NCBI GenBank assembly: GCA_973895155.1 | Contig: OZ316891.1 | Location: 24,366,001 to 24,430,000 of the forward strand | Reading direction: 5' to 3' | DNA length: 64,000 nucleotides | DNA from: Marsupella aquatica | Lineage: Eukaryota; Marchantiophyta | Shown: piece after piece, positions 11,650 through 23,178 of the stretch | Position numbering within the stretch: the stretch's first letter is position 1 | How the letters are laid out: each line of letters starts with the position of its first letter | Position numbers and translations under genes: made by a program | The notes under the pieces: model-generated | Told to the model about the DNA's origin: nothing | Database searches by the model: none | The model's input: only the letters and a program-made list of their open reading frames with translations

Positions 11650-13230
11650 TTCACTGGTCGGGAATGGGTCGAAGGCCCCACTGCCCTGCTGCTGCTCCTG
11701 GGTGAAGTTACTACTAGAAGCTTTGCCTCCTGGTATGAAAGGGACGCCACCACCAATACTCCGGCCAACGTCACATAGTGCAGTTGTTGGCACAGTGCCA
11801 ACATCCGAGACACTGTAGAGGATTGGGGTCGTTAGGTCATCTCGCCTCCGGTCGCCGCCACCTCCACATCCCCCGTCTCGCTCTCTTGCCGTGCTCTCCA
11901 GCGACACACTGTTACTAGTAAGGTTATTTACCGACGATATCACGGCTGCTGATGTTGGCGTCAAAGGACCTGGTGCTGCTGTTCCAGGACCTCCTCTGCC
12001 TCCTTCTCTTCCTCCTCCTCCCGCGCCTCTCTTCCCCTCCAGGAGGTGAGAGGAAGCAGGCGGCTCCGGCATGGAAGTCCCCACTACTGTCTCCCACCGC
12101 CCTCTTTTTCTTCTTCTCGTCACCACTCCTCACTCCACCTACGCTCTTTGCGTCCTCCAACGCAGTCGTCCTCCCACCACAACAGTACTCTACTCCAATC
12201 CTGTCCACTTCCCAACCAGCAACTCCTCCACTCTTTCTCTCTCTAGCCTCGTTCTCAGAATGCGAAATCCAAAGCCAAGACCTCTCCTCGTCGCCTCCTC
12301 TCCCCTCTCCTCCCCTCCCTCGCCTTCCTGCCTACGACTGGTCTTGTCCGGAGCTTCAACAGACGAGACAGCGTCCAGTCCAGTCCAGTCAAGTCCAGGC
12401 CCTCCCTCCTCGTGACCACGCACAACGAGGTTTGCAGCGCTCCTTCCTCCCTGCCTGTACACCCGACCACTGCGTCTCCTCCTCCTCCCCGTCCCTGTGC
12501 CAGACGAAGCCAGGCTCCGCCTTGTTCTCCTCTCGGGATGATGATGATGATGGCGATCAATCAACTCGTCGCTCGCCACTACATCCTCGGAGTGATGCTA
12601 TATTTGCTACACTGCTGCACTCACACCGAAACCTATATTTTATGTCTGTCCGCCTGTCGATCTACCCCTATCCATGAATCTACGATGCTGGTGCTGAGAT
12701 CAGCACACCCACCTCCCGCCTATCCACATCAGGCAGCATCCACTCGACGTACACTCTTCCTTCAGTTCCCCACTCTCTCGTGACGATGCGCTCACGCGCT
12801 CCCCCTCCGCTCCTCCTCGGGGATTCTCCGCTCTCGCACTGTGGGTACCCTCTCTGCGGTATGTCGAAGCCCCTGACTCCTCACACCCACCATACACACC
12901 ACAACAAACGGCGTGTAGTTAGTAGAAGGAGAAGAAGAGAGCGCCCGGGCAATCCCTTTCTTTCCGGTACGTAGAGAGGAAGAGTCGCTCACTACTCCGG
13001 TGCCCCTGTTGTTTGTGAACGCCACGAGGCTGGGGTGTGGTCCTCCTTGACCAGCCTCCACGACGACAACGAGCATGCGCATGGAACCCGCTCGCCTGCC
13101 TTGCTGTCTGCCCCGCAAGTCGTCCCCAGTAGCGTCTCCGCCTCACACGACGACACGGGGCGGGTGTCCCTGCGGCCCAAGCCACCCGGCCGGGCCCTCG
13201 CTTTGGCCCGCTGGCCCTGGTTCTAAGCTG
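11650..13230 (-). promoter_or_regulatory. GC- and pyrimidine-rich 5' region of AHP
   Basis: This region lies immediately upstream of the AHP start. The + strand is rich in CTCC runs (12000-12500), so the AHP sense strand is GGAG-rich. It then passes into GC-rich sequence to about 13.23 kb before an abrupt change to AT-rich repeats. The long open frames here on both strands are low-complexity products of base composition with no domains. The region probably holds a long 5' UTR and the promoter; no single TATA box stands out. Confidence 0.5.
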
Positions 13231-13379
13231 TAACCTTGGATTCCGGTTCTGTTTACCACTTTACCCGTCCCTCCTACCATGCGCGTGTGGGGTTTCTATT
13301 GGGAAATTTCGGCAAATTTTATTCCAAGGATTTTATTTTCGAAAGGGGAACTTCCTTCCAACAAAGCTGCGCAACTAAC

Positions 13380-13755
13380 TTGGAGGCAGGGAAACCTCTA
13401 CTTTAACCAAATTTTGTTCCGAAGATTTTCTTTTCGACAACAACCGGCTAACTTGGCCGGCAGGGGAAACCTCTATTTCAACCAAATTTCATTCCAAAAA
13501 ATTTCTTTTCAGAAAGAGCCAAATAACTTGTAGAACCGGCTAACTTGGCCGGCAGGGGAAACCTCTATTTCAACCAAATTTCATTCCAAAAAATTTCTTT
13601 TCAGAAAGAGCCAAACAACTTGTAGAACCTCTGTTTCAACCAAATTCCATTCCAAAGAGATTCTTTTCAAAAGGAGCCAAACAAATTGGAGAACAGGGGA
13701 AACCTACCTCTGTTTCAACCAAATTTCATTCCAAATATTTTCTTTTCAAAATGGA
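13380..13755. repeat. AT-rich minisatellite, about five imperfect units
   Basis: Units of roughly 70-90 bp repeat the elements CAGGGGAAACCTCTATTTC, CAACCAAATTTCATTCC and TTCTTTTCAGAAAGAGCC. Two central units (about 13450-13625) are nearly identical over 90 bp. The outer ones are shorter and diverged. A partial unit recurs near 14625-14650. Confidence 0.85.
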
Positions 13756-13865
13756 ACCCTGGCCTCTGGAGAGGGTACTCAATTAGTTCGTGGACCCCTT
13801 GGCTAATAAAATCAGGGGGAAGAGTCGATCTGAGCCGTCTCCATTTCTTATTTCCGGAAATCTCG

Positions 13866-14165
13866 TCCGTCCATCATAATGGCCAATCTATGGCTCAAAA
13901 GAAAGATCTCAAATAGATCTATGGATGGGTTCTGTCCATTTTGCAAATGGGTTAATATTTTTCAAATGAAAAATCAAACAAATCCAAGCCTTCCTAGCCG
14001 TCGATTTTGTTGATTTTACGATCTTTGCCATCCATTTTGTAATGCCTCTAGAAATCTTATTCATCCATGTTAGAAGGCGATCTAGGGTGCAAAAGAAAGA
14101 TCTCAATGAGATCTACGACTGGGTATTTTTTGTTTTGAGAATGAGTAAATAGTTTTGAGTATAAA
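13866..14165. repeat. Two diverged direct copies sharing an AAAGAAAGATCTCAA core
   Basis: Copy one (about 13866-13960) and copy two (about 14060-14155) share AAAAGAAAGATCTCAA, followed by AGATCTAnGnnTGGGT and a similar AT-rich tail. They are about 195 bp apart. The 14165-14960 flank is AT-rich and shows no gene. Confidence 0.6.
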
Positions 14166-15170
14166 ATTTGATGAACTTTCAAGATTCCAGTCATTCCTCC
14201 TCCCCGATCTTGGGTTTCTATGTGCTCTTCCCAGCATTAATGGCCGTACAATACGAGAGGTCCTTACATACCGGGAGTTGCGGTTTAAGAAGGAAGTTAT
14301 CAAGTTAGTTATTAGTCATTATTTATTATATGAAAAATACTTTTTATAAATCTTTGAATTTAAGTTTTAAAATTGGAAATGTAACTAAAACGGTTACATA
14401 GTGACAGTTTTAACCATCTTGCTCTTTGCATTTCCAAAGTTTTTACTTTTCTTTTTACGGCACGGCGTCCCAAAATTTACACCCAAATTGACACAAACAC
14501 GAATGAAAACTATAAATTTGATTTACAAAACCGACGAGTCTTGTTTGTTGCGGTTGTTGTTGACGTGGCACGCTGTGGTGCCAGGAATTTTGGAAGAGAA
14601 CTCTAGTGGGGTCCGTAACTAGCTTACAGGGGAGGGAAAACCTCTATTTGCTATTTTGTATTTCAATTTGTTTAGCTTTATTTGGGAGTTTTCTATTGAA
14701 AAAGGAGATTTACTACTTACCAGTTATCTTAGCATTACACACTGATATGGTGCTTTTTGTGATATAGAGACTAGTATTCCATGGATCTACCTTTTGATGG
14801 CCCGTATGGTGCCACACACCCCCCCTCACCACAGCCTGAGATTTGTCATAGACTAAACCCTTGCTGCGATTGGGTTTGACCCCCCCTACTCCTAGCCCTC
14901 ACCTGTGTCTATGATGCCTAGCCCTCACCATCACATCTTGGTCCCAGGTGCCCCCTGTCGTGACATATAGTATCGTAGCCATAGTGTATCGAAAACATAC
15001 AAGTCACCGGCAAGGCATATGTGCAAGCTGCTAGCAACCAACATACATAGAAAAAGTCCAATCACATTCACGAGTGCCAAGAAAAAGCAAATGAAGTGGT
15101 ATGTACGTAGTGGAGGTGTAAACCTCTGTATCCCCCCCAGACCACAGCCAAAAGGAGGGCTGAAGAAAAT

Positions 15171-15545
15171 TCAGGTAGCACGTGGAGCACAGGAAGGGCA
15201 AAACCCTTCTGGCACCTGGGTAAGTTCAGGCAGAAGGCAGAAAAGATGGTACCCTCCATTGCAATTGTCACACAGCAGCATTTGGTCAGCATCATCAATT
15301 CGCAAACACACTTTGCAAGGGTAGTCCACAGGTGGAATCCAGGTAGAAGTCACAATGGTGGGATCCAGGTTAGGCAGATGACAAGGGGCGCAATTCTTGG
15401 CATTGTCAGCAATTGTGCGCCCATCTGCCCCTTGTAACTCTAGCACTCCAGACGATCGAATAGCTTTAACCCTGAGAATAGTACGACTGGTAGAGGTGTC
15501 CAGGGTGTCGTTAGCTTGCCGTTGCAAGTACACAAAATCTCCCAC
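15171..15545 (-). pseudogene. Integrase C-terminal tail with PHD finger (gypsy)
   Basis: Downstream of the integrase core, after an SH3-like tail, the sequence has Cys4-His-Cys3 spacing: PCKVCLRIDDADQMLLCDNC, then GGYHLFCLLPEL and GFCPSCAP. This is a complete PHD finger. Such fingers usually read methylated or unmodified histone H3 tails. Its position is where chromoviruses carry a chromodomain, suggesting a targeting role. The frame differs from the adjoining integrase piece, so a frameshift lies near 15.55 kb. Confidence 0.75.
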
Positions 15546-16667
15546 TTCAAACTTCCTGACCTTGGGCTGAAAAGTGCCCCCTCGTGTGTGTGTGCATAAC
15601 GCAGTGTGTCCCTGTGCTGTGCGATGGCCAAATTCTCCATGGCCATGGGCACAACCCTCCTGAATAGGGCAGCCCTCTCAGAGATCACATCAGACCAAGT
15701 CACAGCTGAATCCAAGTCTACCACTTGAAGCATGTGAGCAGCAATAGCAGAAGGTGGAACTGGGTGACGACCAAACAACAAGAAGTAGGGAGAAAAGTTA
15801 GACAGTGATGCATGTCTGGACATCCTATACCCCATGGCAATGTAGGGTAAGGCCAGGTCCCAATCCTCCTTGTTTTTGGTGAGGCAAATCTTCCGGAGAC
15901 CCTTCTTGCATGTCTGAACTATGCGCTCTGCCAAGCCATCTGCCTGTGGGTGATCTCGTGATGTCTGACGATGATCAATGAGGGCCTGATCAAGCAGCTC
16001 TTGGAACTCTCCTCTAAACTCTGAGCCCTGGTCAGTGAGACATTCTACACAAGCTCCAAAGCGGCTGAGAACTTGTTGCAGGAATGCCTAGCTGGTGCTA
16101 CGGGAGGTCTTATCCGGCAATGCCACAAGTTCTATCCACTTGGAGAAATGCTCTATCATGATCATGATGTAGAGATTACCCCGAGATGTGAGGGGTAATT
16201 CTCCAGCCAAATCACATGACCAACGATAAAACATGCCCTAAATAGGGAGTGGATGAAGTGTGGGTTGCCGAGATGTGAAAGAAGTCCTTACCCTATCACA
16301 CTGCTCACACCGGGCAATAACATCTCGAACCTGGCCATGCATGCCTCTCCAATGATAATGAGGGACCAAGAGGCTGTAAGTCCTCTTAACGCCAAAATGA
16401 TCAAGCTCAGAATGTACCTTACGGATAAGGCCAACCCTCTCATGAATGGGTGGAACCACCACTTCCCTATCTGGCAAGCAGCGCACGAGATGATCTCCCT
16501 TCCACAAGTAACGCTTGGACCTTTGCTGAATTTGGTCTCTCTAGGCAGCAGTAACATGGGTGGGGTACTCCCCATGCTGCAGAACTCTCAGAGTGTCGCT
16601 GTCCTCCCATATGTCCACCATAGGTTGGTCAACAACGTAGCATGGCAGCAAAGCAAGATAGGTAGAT
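15546..16667 (-). pseudogene. Gypsy integrase (zinc-binding domain and DDE core), interrupted
   Basis: The H2C2 zinc domain (16500-16240) shows HSELDHFG and CEQC. The DDE core follows with Asp in WSCDLAGEL, Asp in LTDQGSEF and Glu in QADGLAERIVQ, so all three catalytic residues are kept. Two in-frame TAG codons (16238-16236 and about 16090) break the frame. Copia I inserted just upstream at 16668, separating this part from the RNase H. In the cell the protein would insert element cDNA into the host genome; this copy cannot. Confidence 0.85.
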
Positions 16668-16672
16668 GCATG
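16668..16672. repeat. Target-site duplication of copia I, left copy (GCATG)
   Basis: GCATG directly precedes the LTR TG and recurs at 23174-23178 directly after the right LTR. The 5-bp length is typical for copia integrase. Confidence 0.95.
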
Positions 16673-16970
16673 TGTAAGAAACCGTCAACTTCGGACTAGA
16701 CAGCAATGCGGAAACATGAGAGACACTCAATCAGACGCTACACCGGCGAGACACCCCGAGTGGAGAAAGTCCTGAAGGCTCCATAGCAAATGAGAGTACA
16801 TGTGAAGAATGAGGGAGAGAGTTCTCTCCCTCCAGCCTATACCCCCCAAGGGGGCCAAGATGAGTGGGCCTAAACAAAGCGGATCTTATCCTAATGTAAT
16901 CCAGGGTTAACTAACCCTAGTAAGGCCAAACTAAATAAACTAAGTTGGGAACTCAAGTCAATTCCTAACA
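16673..16970 (-). repeat. Copia I 3' LTR
   Basis: 298 bp, TGTTAGGAATTG...GTTTCTTACA on the minus strand. It pairs with 22876-23173. It is preceded on the sense side by the polypurine tract at 16971-16981 (AAGGTGGAGAT on minus). Confidence 0.95.
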
Positions 16971-17037
16971 ATCTCCACCTTGACTCCAGTTCACACAATG
17001 AGTCAGGTGATATACAATACGTAACTAAGTAACATAT

Positions 17038-18908
17038 CTACATAGTCTCCGGTTTGGCCCTAACATTAATAATATCCACACAATGACTAAAGCTACTGGT
17101 AGGTAAAACTTTGGTAAGCATGTCTGCCGCATTCTCCTCTGAAGCCACCTTCTCCAGAAACATCTGCTTCGTCTCAATCACCTCACGGATGAAGTGATAA
17201 CGAATATCAATGTGCTTTGTCCTGGCATGGAACACAGGGTTCTTAGCCAGATGCAAAGCACTTTGACTGTCACACAGCAGCACCGGTCTTTCAGGTGAAA
17301 GACCCAGATCACTCACCAATCTCCGTAGCCAGATCAGCTCCTTGGTTGCCTCACATGCAGCCATGTACTCAGCCTCAGTAGTAGACAACGCAACACAAGA
17401 TTGAGTTGCTGACTTCCAGCTGAACAACCTCCACCCAGCATAAACACATAGCCTGTAGTAGACTTCCTGTTATCCAAGTGACCAGCATAATCTGAATCTA
17501 CAAAACCTTCCAACTCTAATGTAGAGTCTGCTTTACCGTCAAATAAGATCCCACAATCTAAGGTACCTTTCAGATACCGCAAAACCCACTTCACTGCTTC
17601 CCAGTGAAGCTTACCAGGATTTGCCATAAATCTGCTCAAAATGCTAACAGCATGGGCAATGTCAGGTCTAGTGCATGTCATTGCATACATCAAACTACCC
17701 ACAACACTATCATAGGGAACATGTTTCATTGCCAATCTATCACTCTCACTAGAAGGGCAATCATTCTTTGAGAGTTTAAAGTGAGAAGCCAATGGAGTAC
17801 CAACTGGTTTTGCATTCTCCATTCCATACTTGGCAAGTACCTTCTCCAAATACTGCCTCTGAGACAACCATAATTGCCTTTGCTCCCTGTCACGATGAAT
17901 CTCCATCCCTAGTATCTTCTTGGCCTGACCCAAGTCCTTCATTGAAAACTCCTTACTCAGCATTGCTTTCAGATGGGCAACATCAGACTTATTCTCAGCC
18001 AGGATCAGCATGTCATCCACGTACAATGCCAACACAATGTAACCAAAGCGTGAGTAATTCTCCACCTCCTTCATGTAAATATAACAATCATGTTCACTTC
18101 GTGTGAACCCCTGAGATAACATGAAGGAATCAAAACGCTTATTCCACTGTCTGGGACTCTGCTTCAATCCGTATAACGAGCGCAAGAGCTTACACACCAA
18201 GTGTCTGGTCTTCTCGTGAATAAAACCTGGAGGCTAAGTCATATAAATCTCCACATCAAGCAATCCATGCAGGAAAGCAGTAATTACATCCATCTGATCT
18301 AACTCAAGATCATAGAATGCCACAATCGCAAGTAAAACACGGATAGGGGCGAGTTTGACAACTGGTGAGAAAATCTCCGTGTAGTCCAAGCCCTCCTTTT
18401 GGGTGTATCCTTTGGCCACAAGGCGTGCCTTGTAAGTGCCATCCTGCTTCTTCTTGTACAACCATCTACACGGAACCAGTGTCTTCCCGCGAGGCATGTC
18501 AGTTAAGCGCCAAGTTGAATTCTTCTTCAAAGAATTCATCTCCTTCAACATTGCCTCCATCCACTTATCCTTCTTTGGAGAGGCCATAGCGTCTTCATAG
18601 CTAGAGGGGTCTCCATCTTCAGTAAGCAAAACAACACCGGGATCATCTTCATGTTCAACAACTTGAACACGAGGATCTGCAAAACCAAATCTATCAGGGG
18701 GTTGGCCAAAATTGGCCCTGGTGGAGCGCCTTGGTTGAGGAACTGCACCTCTACCAGAGGGACCAACAGTTTCCTCATCACCACCAAGCTCCACCGTAGT
18801 GGGTTCCTCCACCTGTTCCTCCTGAATATCCCGAGGTCTTGACAACCATTCTTCGTCAAAAACAACATTTATGCTCACAACTGCCTTGCAATCGACAGGA
18901 TCCCACAA
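17038..18908 (-). pseudogene. Copia I reverse transcriptase and RNase H
   Basis: The N-terminal RT part (18908-18234) includes RLVAKGYTQKEGLDYTEIFS and LDQMDVITAFLHG. After a TAG (18236-18234) the RT continues with the catalytic YVDDMLILA and LYGLKQSPRQWNKRFD. RNase H follows, with DSDYAGHLDNRKSTTGYVF and CDSQSALHLAKNP. A frameshift near 17425 separates the last part of RNase H. The length and order match copia pol. Confidence 0.9.
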
Positions 18909-19017
18909 TTTATAGCCCTTCTAGGCTTAAGACTAAAGCCTAGAAAAATACATTTCTTAGACTTGGGATCCAACTTAGACCTGTGTGTCTGCTCAATGTG
19001 AACATAGGCAGCACAAC

Positions 19018-19345
19018 CTCGGGGGGGTCACTTCCATGGAAGTGACACATCACGTGCGACGAAGTATAGGCCCATTTAAATGGGTGTGACGGAAGACTTC
19101 CAAAGTTTGGTGGAAGAACACATAGGGCATGTTTTATTGATTGGTCGACTTTAAAGAACACATAGGCCTATTTAATTGCAAAAAATACTTTCTATAAAGT
19201 TTTTAGGGGTTTTTTAATAAAAAATGACAAAATTTTAAGAAAGAAAGGGCTTTGCAAAAAAATATTTTTCACTTTAAAGTTAGGGGGGTCAAACCCTAAA
19301 ACGTCGCACGCGATGTATGACCCTCCATATAGTGACCCCCCCGAG
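19018..19345. mobile_element. MITE of 328 bp inside copia I
   Basis: Terminal inverted repeats CTCGGGGGGGTCAC and GTGACCCCCCCGAG are perfect over 14 bp. The flanks carry an 8-bp direct duplication, AGCACAAC (19010-19017 and 19346-19353). Removing the element and one duplication restores the copia protein at VFGC-AYVHIEQTHRSKLDP. It has no coding capacity. An 8-bp duplication suggests mobilisation by a hAT-like transposase, though the termini are not a hAT type I recognise. Confidence 0.88.
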
Positions 19346-19353
19346 AGCACAAC

Positions 19354-21334
19354 CAAAAACTCGGAGTCTAGAGTAATCAGTAGGTCTCTTATACCACAAC
19401 TCAAATGGAGTCTGCATCAACTTACTACTGTGCGGTGACAGATTGTAGACGTATGCAGCTTGGTTGACAGCTTCAGCCCAAAAGTTGTTGGGCAACTTGG
19501 ACTTACATAGCATGTTGCGTGCTTTCTCCAGTAATGTCCGATTCAACCGTTCTGCAACTCCATTCTGTTGCGGGGTCTCCGGTATAGTGTAATGACACTT
19601 GAGGCCAAGGTCCCGACCAAATTGATCAAACTCATTGGACTTATACTCGCCACCGTTATCGGACCGAACACACTTCAACTCCTTCCCAGTTTGTAGCTCT
19701 ACCATGGCTTTCCACTCCTTGAAAATCTCAAAGACTTGAGACTTCTCCTTCATGTAGGACAACCAGCACATTCGAGAGTAATCATCTACAAACGTCACAA
19801 AATATCTGGCTCCACCCAACGACGGCTCCGGTGCTGGACCCCAAACATCCGAATGTACATACTCAAGAATCTCATGAGAATGGTATGAACTAGAACTGAA
19901 AGTCACTCTCCTCTGCTTGCCGAAGATGCAATCTTCACAAAAAGAGAGTTTACCAGATTGAGCGCCTTGCAGCAATTCTCTGTTTGCCAAGGCTGCCAAT
20001 CCTTTACCACTCAAGTGCCCCAACCGTGCATGCCACAAATCTATGGCTTGTGTGCGACCAGATGTTGAGGGTGCTTCAATTGAAGCAGCCATAGATGATT
20101 CTATAGCAGATGTTGCTGTTGCATCCGAACATTCCACCACAGAATCCACATGCTCTACTCTAGGAGCAATGACATCTCCTTCCAAGATGTACAAATTATT
20201 CTGCCGTAGTGCCTTAATCAAAGATACATCATCTTTGACGACAAAGAGCGCACCATCACGTGCGGTGAAATGAGATCCACCAGCTTCCAAAGCACCAAGA
20301 GAAATCAAATTCTTAGAGATGTCTGGTATGTGTCTGACTCGCGTCAGTGCTCGCACAACACCATCAAACATCCGGAATTTGATAGTCCCCATGCCAACAA
20401 TTGTACATCGGACTCCATTTCCGATTTCCACAGTACCGGTACAAGGTTGGTAAGTGGAGAAATATGATTGCGTTGGACACACATGATAAGAGGAACCCAA
20501 ATCCAACATCCATTTATTGTCATACACTGAATTCACAGCACCAATACATAGCACTTCAGCAGCATCCTCATTGTCAGCAATCACAATACCAGCTGATGAT
20601 GAGGACGCACCATTGGAAGCAAGACGCTTCTGCTTTGATAGAGAAGGACAATTCCACTTGGTGTGGCCCTTCTCATGGCAATGCCAACACTGAACTTTCT
20701 TACTACGGGACTTAGATTTAGATCTACTGTGTGATTTAGATCTAGACTGATTCATAGTACGCTCCGTCGATCTACCTCTAACCACTAAGGCAGCAGAGTC
20801 ATTGTCACAGCCAGAAAGTTGTCGCTTGCCCCATTCTGCAAGAATGGTATCCTTTACCTCATCCAGCTTCAACGTAGACTTGTCATGTGTGATGACCGTC
20901 ACCAACGTCGAATAGCTTTGAGGAAGCGACATCAACAAATGCATCGCAAGATACTCATCGGTCAACTTGTCTCCTGCCGTGGTCACCTCGTGCACAATCT
21001 CATCAAAGAGACTGAGGTGATCACGCATGTTGCCACCATCCTTCAACTTCAACCTGAATAGCCGCTCCAAGTGATAAATGCGAGTAGTCAACGAAGTACT
21101 CTGGTATAGCTGAGTAAGCATATCCCAAATCTTCTTGGCATTCCGATCCATCCCCAACACGTTCTTGAGAATGTTGTTTGCCAAGAACAACTCAATTGTG
21201 CTACACGCCTTCCCGTCAAACTTCTCCACCTCAAACTTTGGCGCCGCAAGCTTTCTTGAAGTCATTGATGCTGCCACAAACACACAGGAAATACACAACC
21301 GAAATACCTCCACCCAAAAAGTCACCAAAAAATG
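19354..21334 (-). pseudogene. Copia I gag, protease and integrase
   Basis: The sense start is likely MTSRKLAAPKFEVEKFDGK (about 21265). Gag follows with the helical LTTRIYHLERLFRLKLKDGG block. Next come an Arg/Ser-rich tract, a CCHC knuckle (CWHCHEKGHTKWNC), protease (WMLDLGSSYHVC), and integrase with HARLGHLSGKG, SDNGGEY and PQQNGVAERLNRT. Part of gag after FDGKA seems deleted. The frame is interrupted at 19345 by the MITE. Confidence 0.88.
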
Positions 21335-22860
21335 AAAGTTGGTGAAAGTGGAAATGGAATGCATCGCCGCGTAGCCTGCAAGGTACACTGCCAAGATCTG
21401 AAAATGATTTGGAGAAAAACTTCTCCAGCAAAAACTTATTCAACCCGGACCGGAGGGGGGTCAAAATGGCCGTTTTGACCCCCGTCGGGTATCTTAGGTC
21501 CCGAAAAAATTCTGCAATAGTTAAATGCAAATCAATTTCACAGGCCCGTGCTCAACTCCCTTGAGTATCCCCTTGCAAAGCCGTGCAAAAAAATCCTGCC
21601 TTGACAACCGCCAAATTCATAATTTTGGCCAAAATTCAGCTCTCTGGAAAAGTATCTTTTGGAGGGAATAAAAGTACAGTCAAATTCTACAGCAGAAGGC
21701 ACCCGGTGATGACACGTGTCCGGCTCAAAAGAAAAACTTTGCACAAAGGAAAAGAAACGAGAAAGAAGTTTAAAAGAAAAAATAACCGGAAGGCTCAAGG
21801 CAACAATCGCCCCATTCCCCTTCTAATTTTCCTTTAAAAAAAAACTTCGTGACCCTTATGCCCTTTCGCCATGTGTCGCCCTCCACTCATACGTCGTACT
21901 TACCAGGCTCCCCCTAGTACATACCATAAAGCTCCAACCAATCTTGGAGTACTTAAGTACTCAAGAGCTGCATTAATGCCACACCAGGTGGTACAGCAGG
22001 TAACCCCTTAAATTCCCTAAAGGAATGGAGCACATACGCTTCTTTCCCTCTCCTGGCCTTTGTACCTTGTATCCCAATTATTGCAGGAGTACCTTGTACA
22101 GGCCTTGACCCTGGATTAAATACTCCCCAAAAAACATGGGAGCAAGTACGCTCAATGCTCTCAGTTGTACTTCGTACCTTCAACTTATGAGCCCTGTACC
22201 TTGTACTAAGCGGTACATCAGGTACCACAAGCCATTGCCCTATTTTAAATGCCTCGTATCATCTTGCAATACAGCACTCGTACCGGGGTAACAGTCCTTT
22301 GTACCACCCTTGCCACACAAACACAGTCGTATTTGCGTGCTCCTATACGCTGTACAACACATCCGTCCGCACCGCCGCAAATGATTGCGTAGCGGTGAGT
22401 CCAACGAAAAAATACAGGGAAGAAAAATGGCTACTTTCGGCAGTACAACATCGACATTGCTCGAGTAAACGTCAACCCCACCGGCCCCACGTAAGATTAA
22501 ACAGAGCACTTAACACCATAGCCAAGAGCTTAGAGCTCTAAACAGCAAAACTCAAAAATGAGATTACTCGACACACCAATGATGAAAGGAAGTGAAACCT
22601 TCACCAAAACGGAGTGTCCGCCGATGCGCATAAGAGATTGCTAGACTGTCGTCTTGAAATGCATCAAAGAACAGAGACACATCCGACACTCCAAGCTAGA
22701 GCTCCAATCGGGAAACCGTCACCTCTTTCAAACACGAAACCTTCAACGCAAAACGACCAGTGAAACGATCACGCAACCGTCGTTGACGATTCAATCTTTC
22801 ACCCCGATCCAGCACAAAAATGCTCTCACCACTGCCCAGGCCACCAAACCACGAACACGA

Positions 22861-22873
22861 AGCTCTGATACCA
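22861..22873 (-). other. Copia I primer-binding site
   Basis: The minus strand reads TGGTATCAGAGCT, complementary to the 3' end of plant initiator tRNA-Met. It lies 2 nt inside the 5' LTR. Confidence 0.93.
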
Positions 22874-22875
22874 CT

Positions 22876-23173
22876 TGTAAGAAACCGTCAGCTCCGGACT
22901 AGACAGCAATGCGGAAACATGACAGACACTCAATCAGACGCTACACCGACAAGACACCCCGAGTGGAGAAAGTCCTGAAGGCTCCATAGCAAATGAGAGT
23001 ACATGTGAAGAATGAGGGAGAGAGTTCTCTCCCTCCAGCCTATACCCCCCAAGGGGGCCAAGATGAGTGGGCCTAAACAAAGCGGATCTTATCCTAATGT
23101 AATCCAAGGTTAACTAACCCTAGTAAGGCCAAACTAAATAAACTAAGTCGGGAACTCGAGTCAATTCCTAACA
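22876..23173 (-). repeat. Copia I 5' LTR
   Basis: 298 bp, the partner of 16673-16970. It is followed by the right GCATG duplication at 23174-23178. Confidence 0.95.
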
Positions 23174-23178
23174 GCATG

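Larger units (their letters stand above)
16673..23173 (-). mobile_element. Ty1/copia retrotransposon I, complete, nested in the gypsy
   Basis: 6501 bp with two 298-bp LTRs (16673-16970 and 22876-23173), both beginning TG and ending CA. By eye they differ at 8 positions (about 97.3% identity). The minus strand reads LTR, primer-binding site, gag-pol, polypurine tract, LTR. Target duplication is GCATG. It inserted into the gypsy between RNase H and integrase, so it is younger than the gypsy. The coding frame is broken by a TAG at 18236, frameshifts near 17425 and 18925, a small gag deletion and a MITE insertion, so it is non-autonomous now. Confidence 0.95.

Noticed and set aside
11924-13226. 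Several long open frames on both strands in 11.9-13.2 kb
   Set aside because: They are low-complexity products of CT/GA-rich sequence, overlap each other on both strands and show no domains.
13380-13755. Regular repeats that could suggest a CRISPR-like array
   Set aside because: The units are imperfect and of variable length without unique spacers, and the genome is eukaryotic. It is a minisatellite.
19289-19404. An alternative C-terminus of copia I integrase (LGGVTIWRVIHRV)
   Set aside because: It is read-through into the inserted MITE, not a real protein end.
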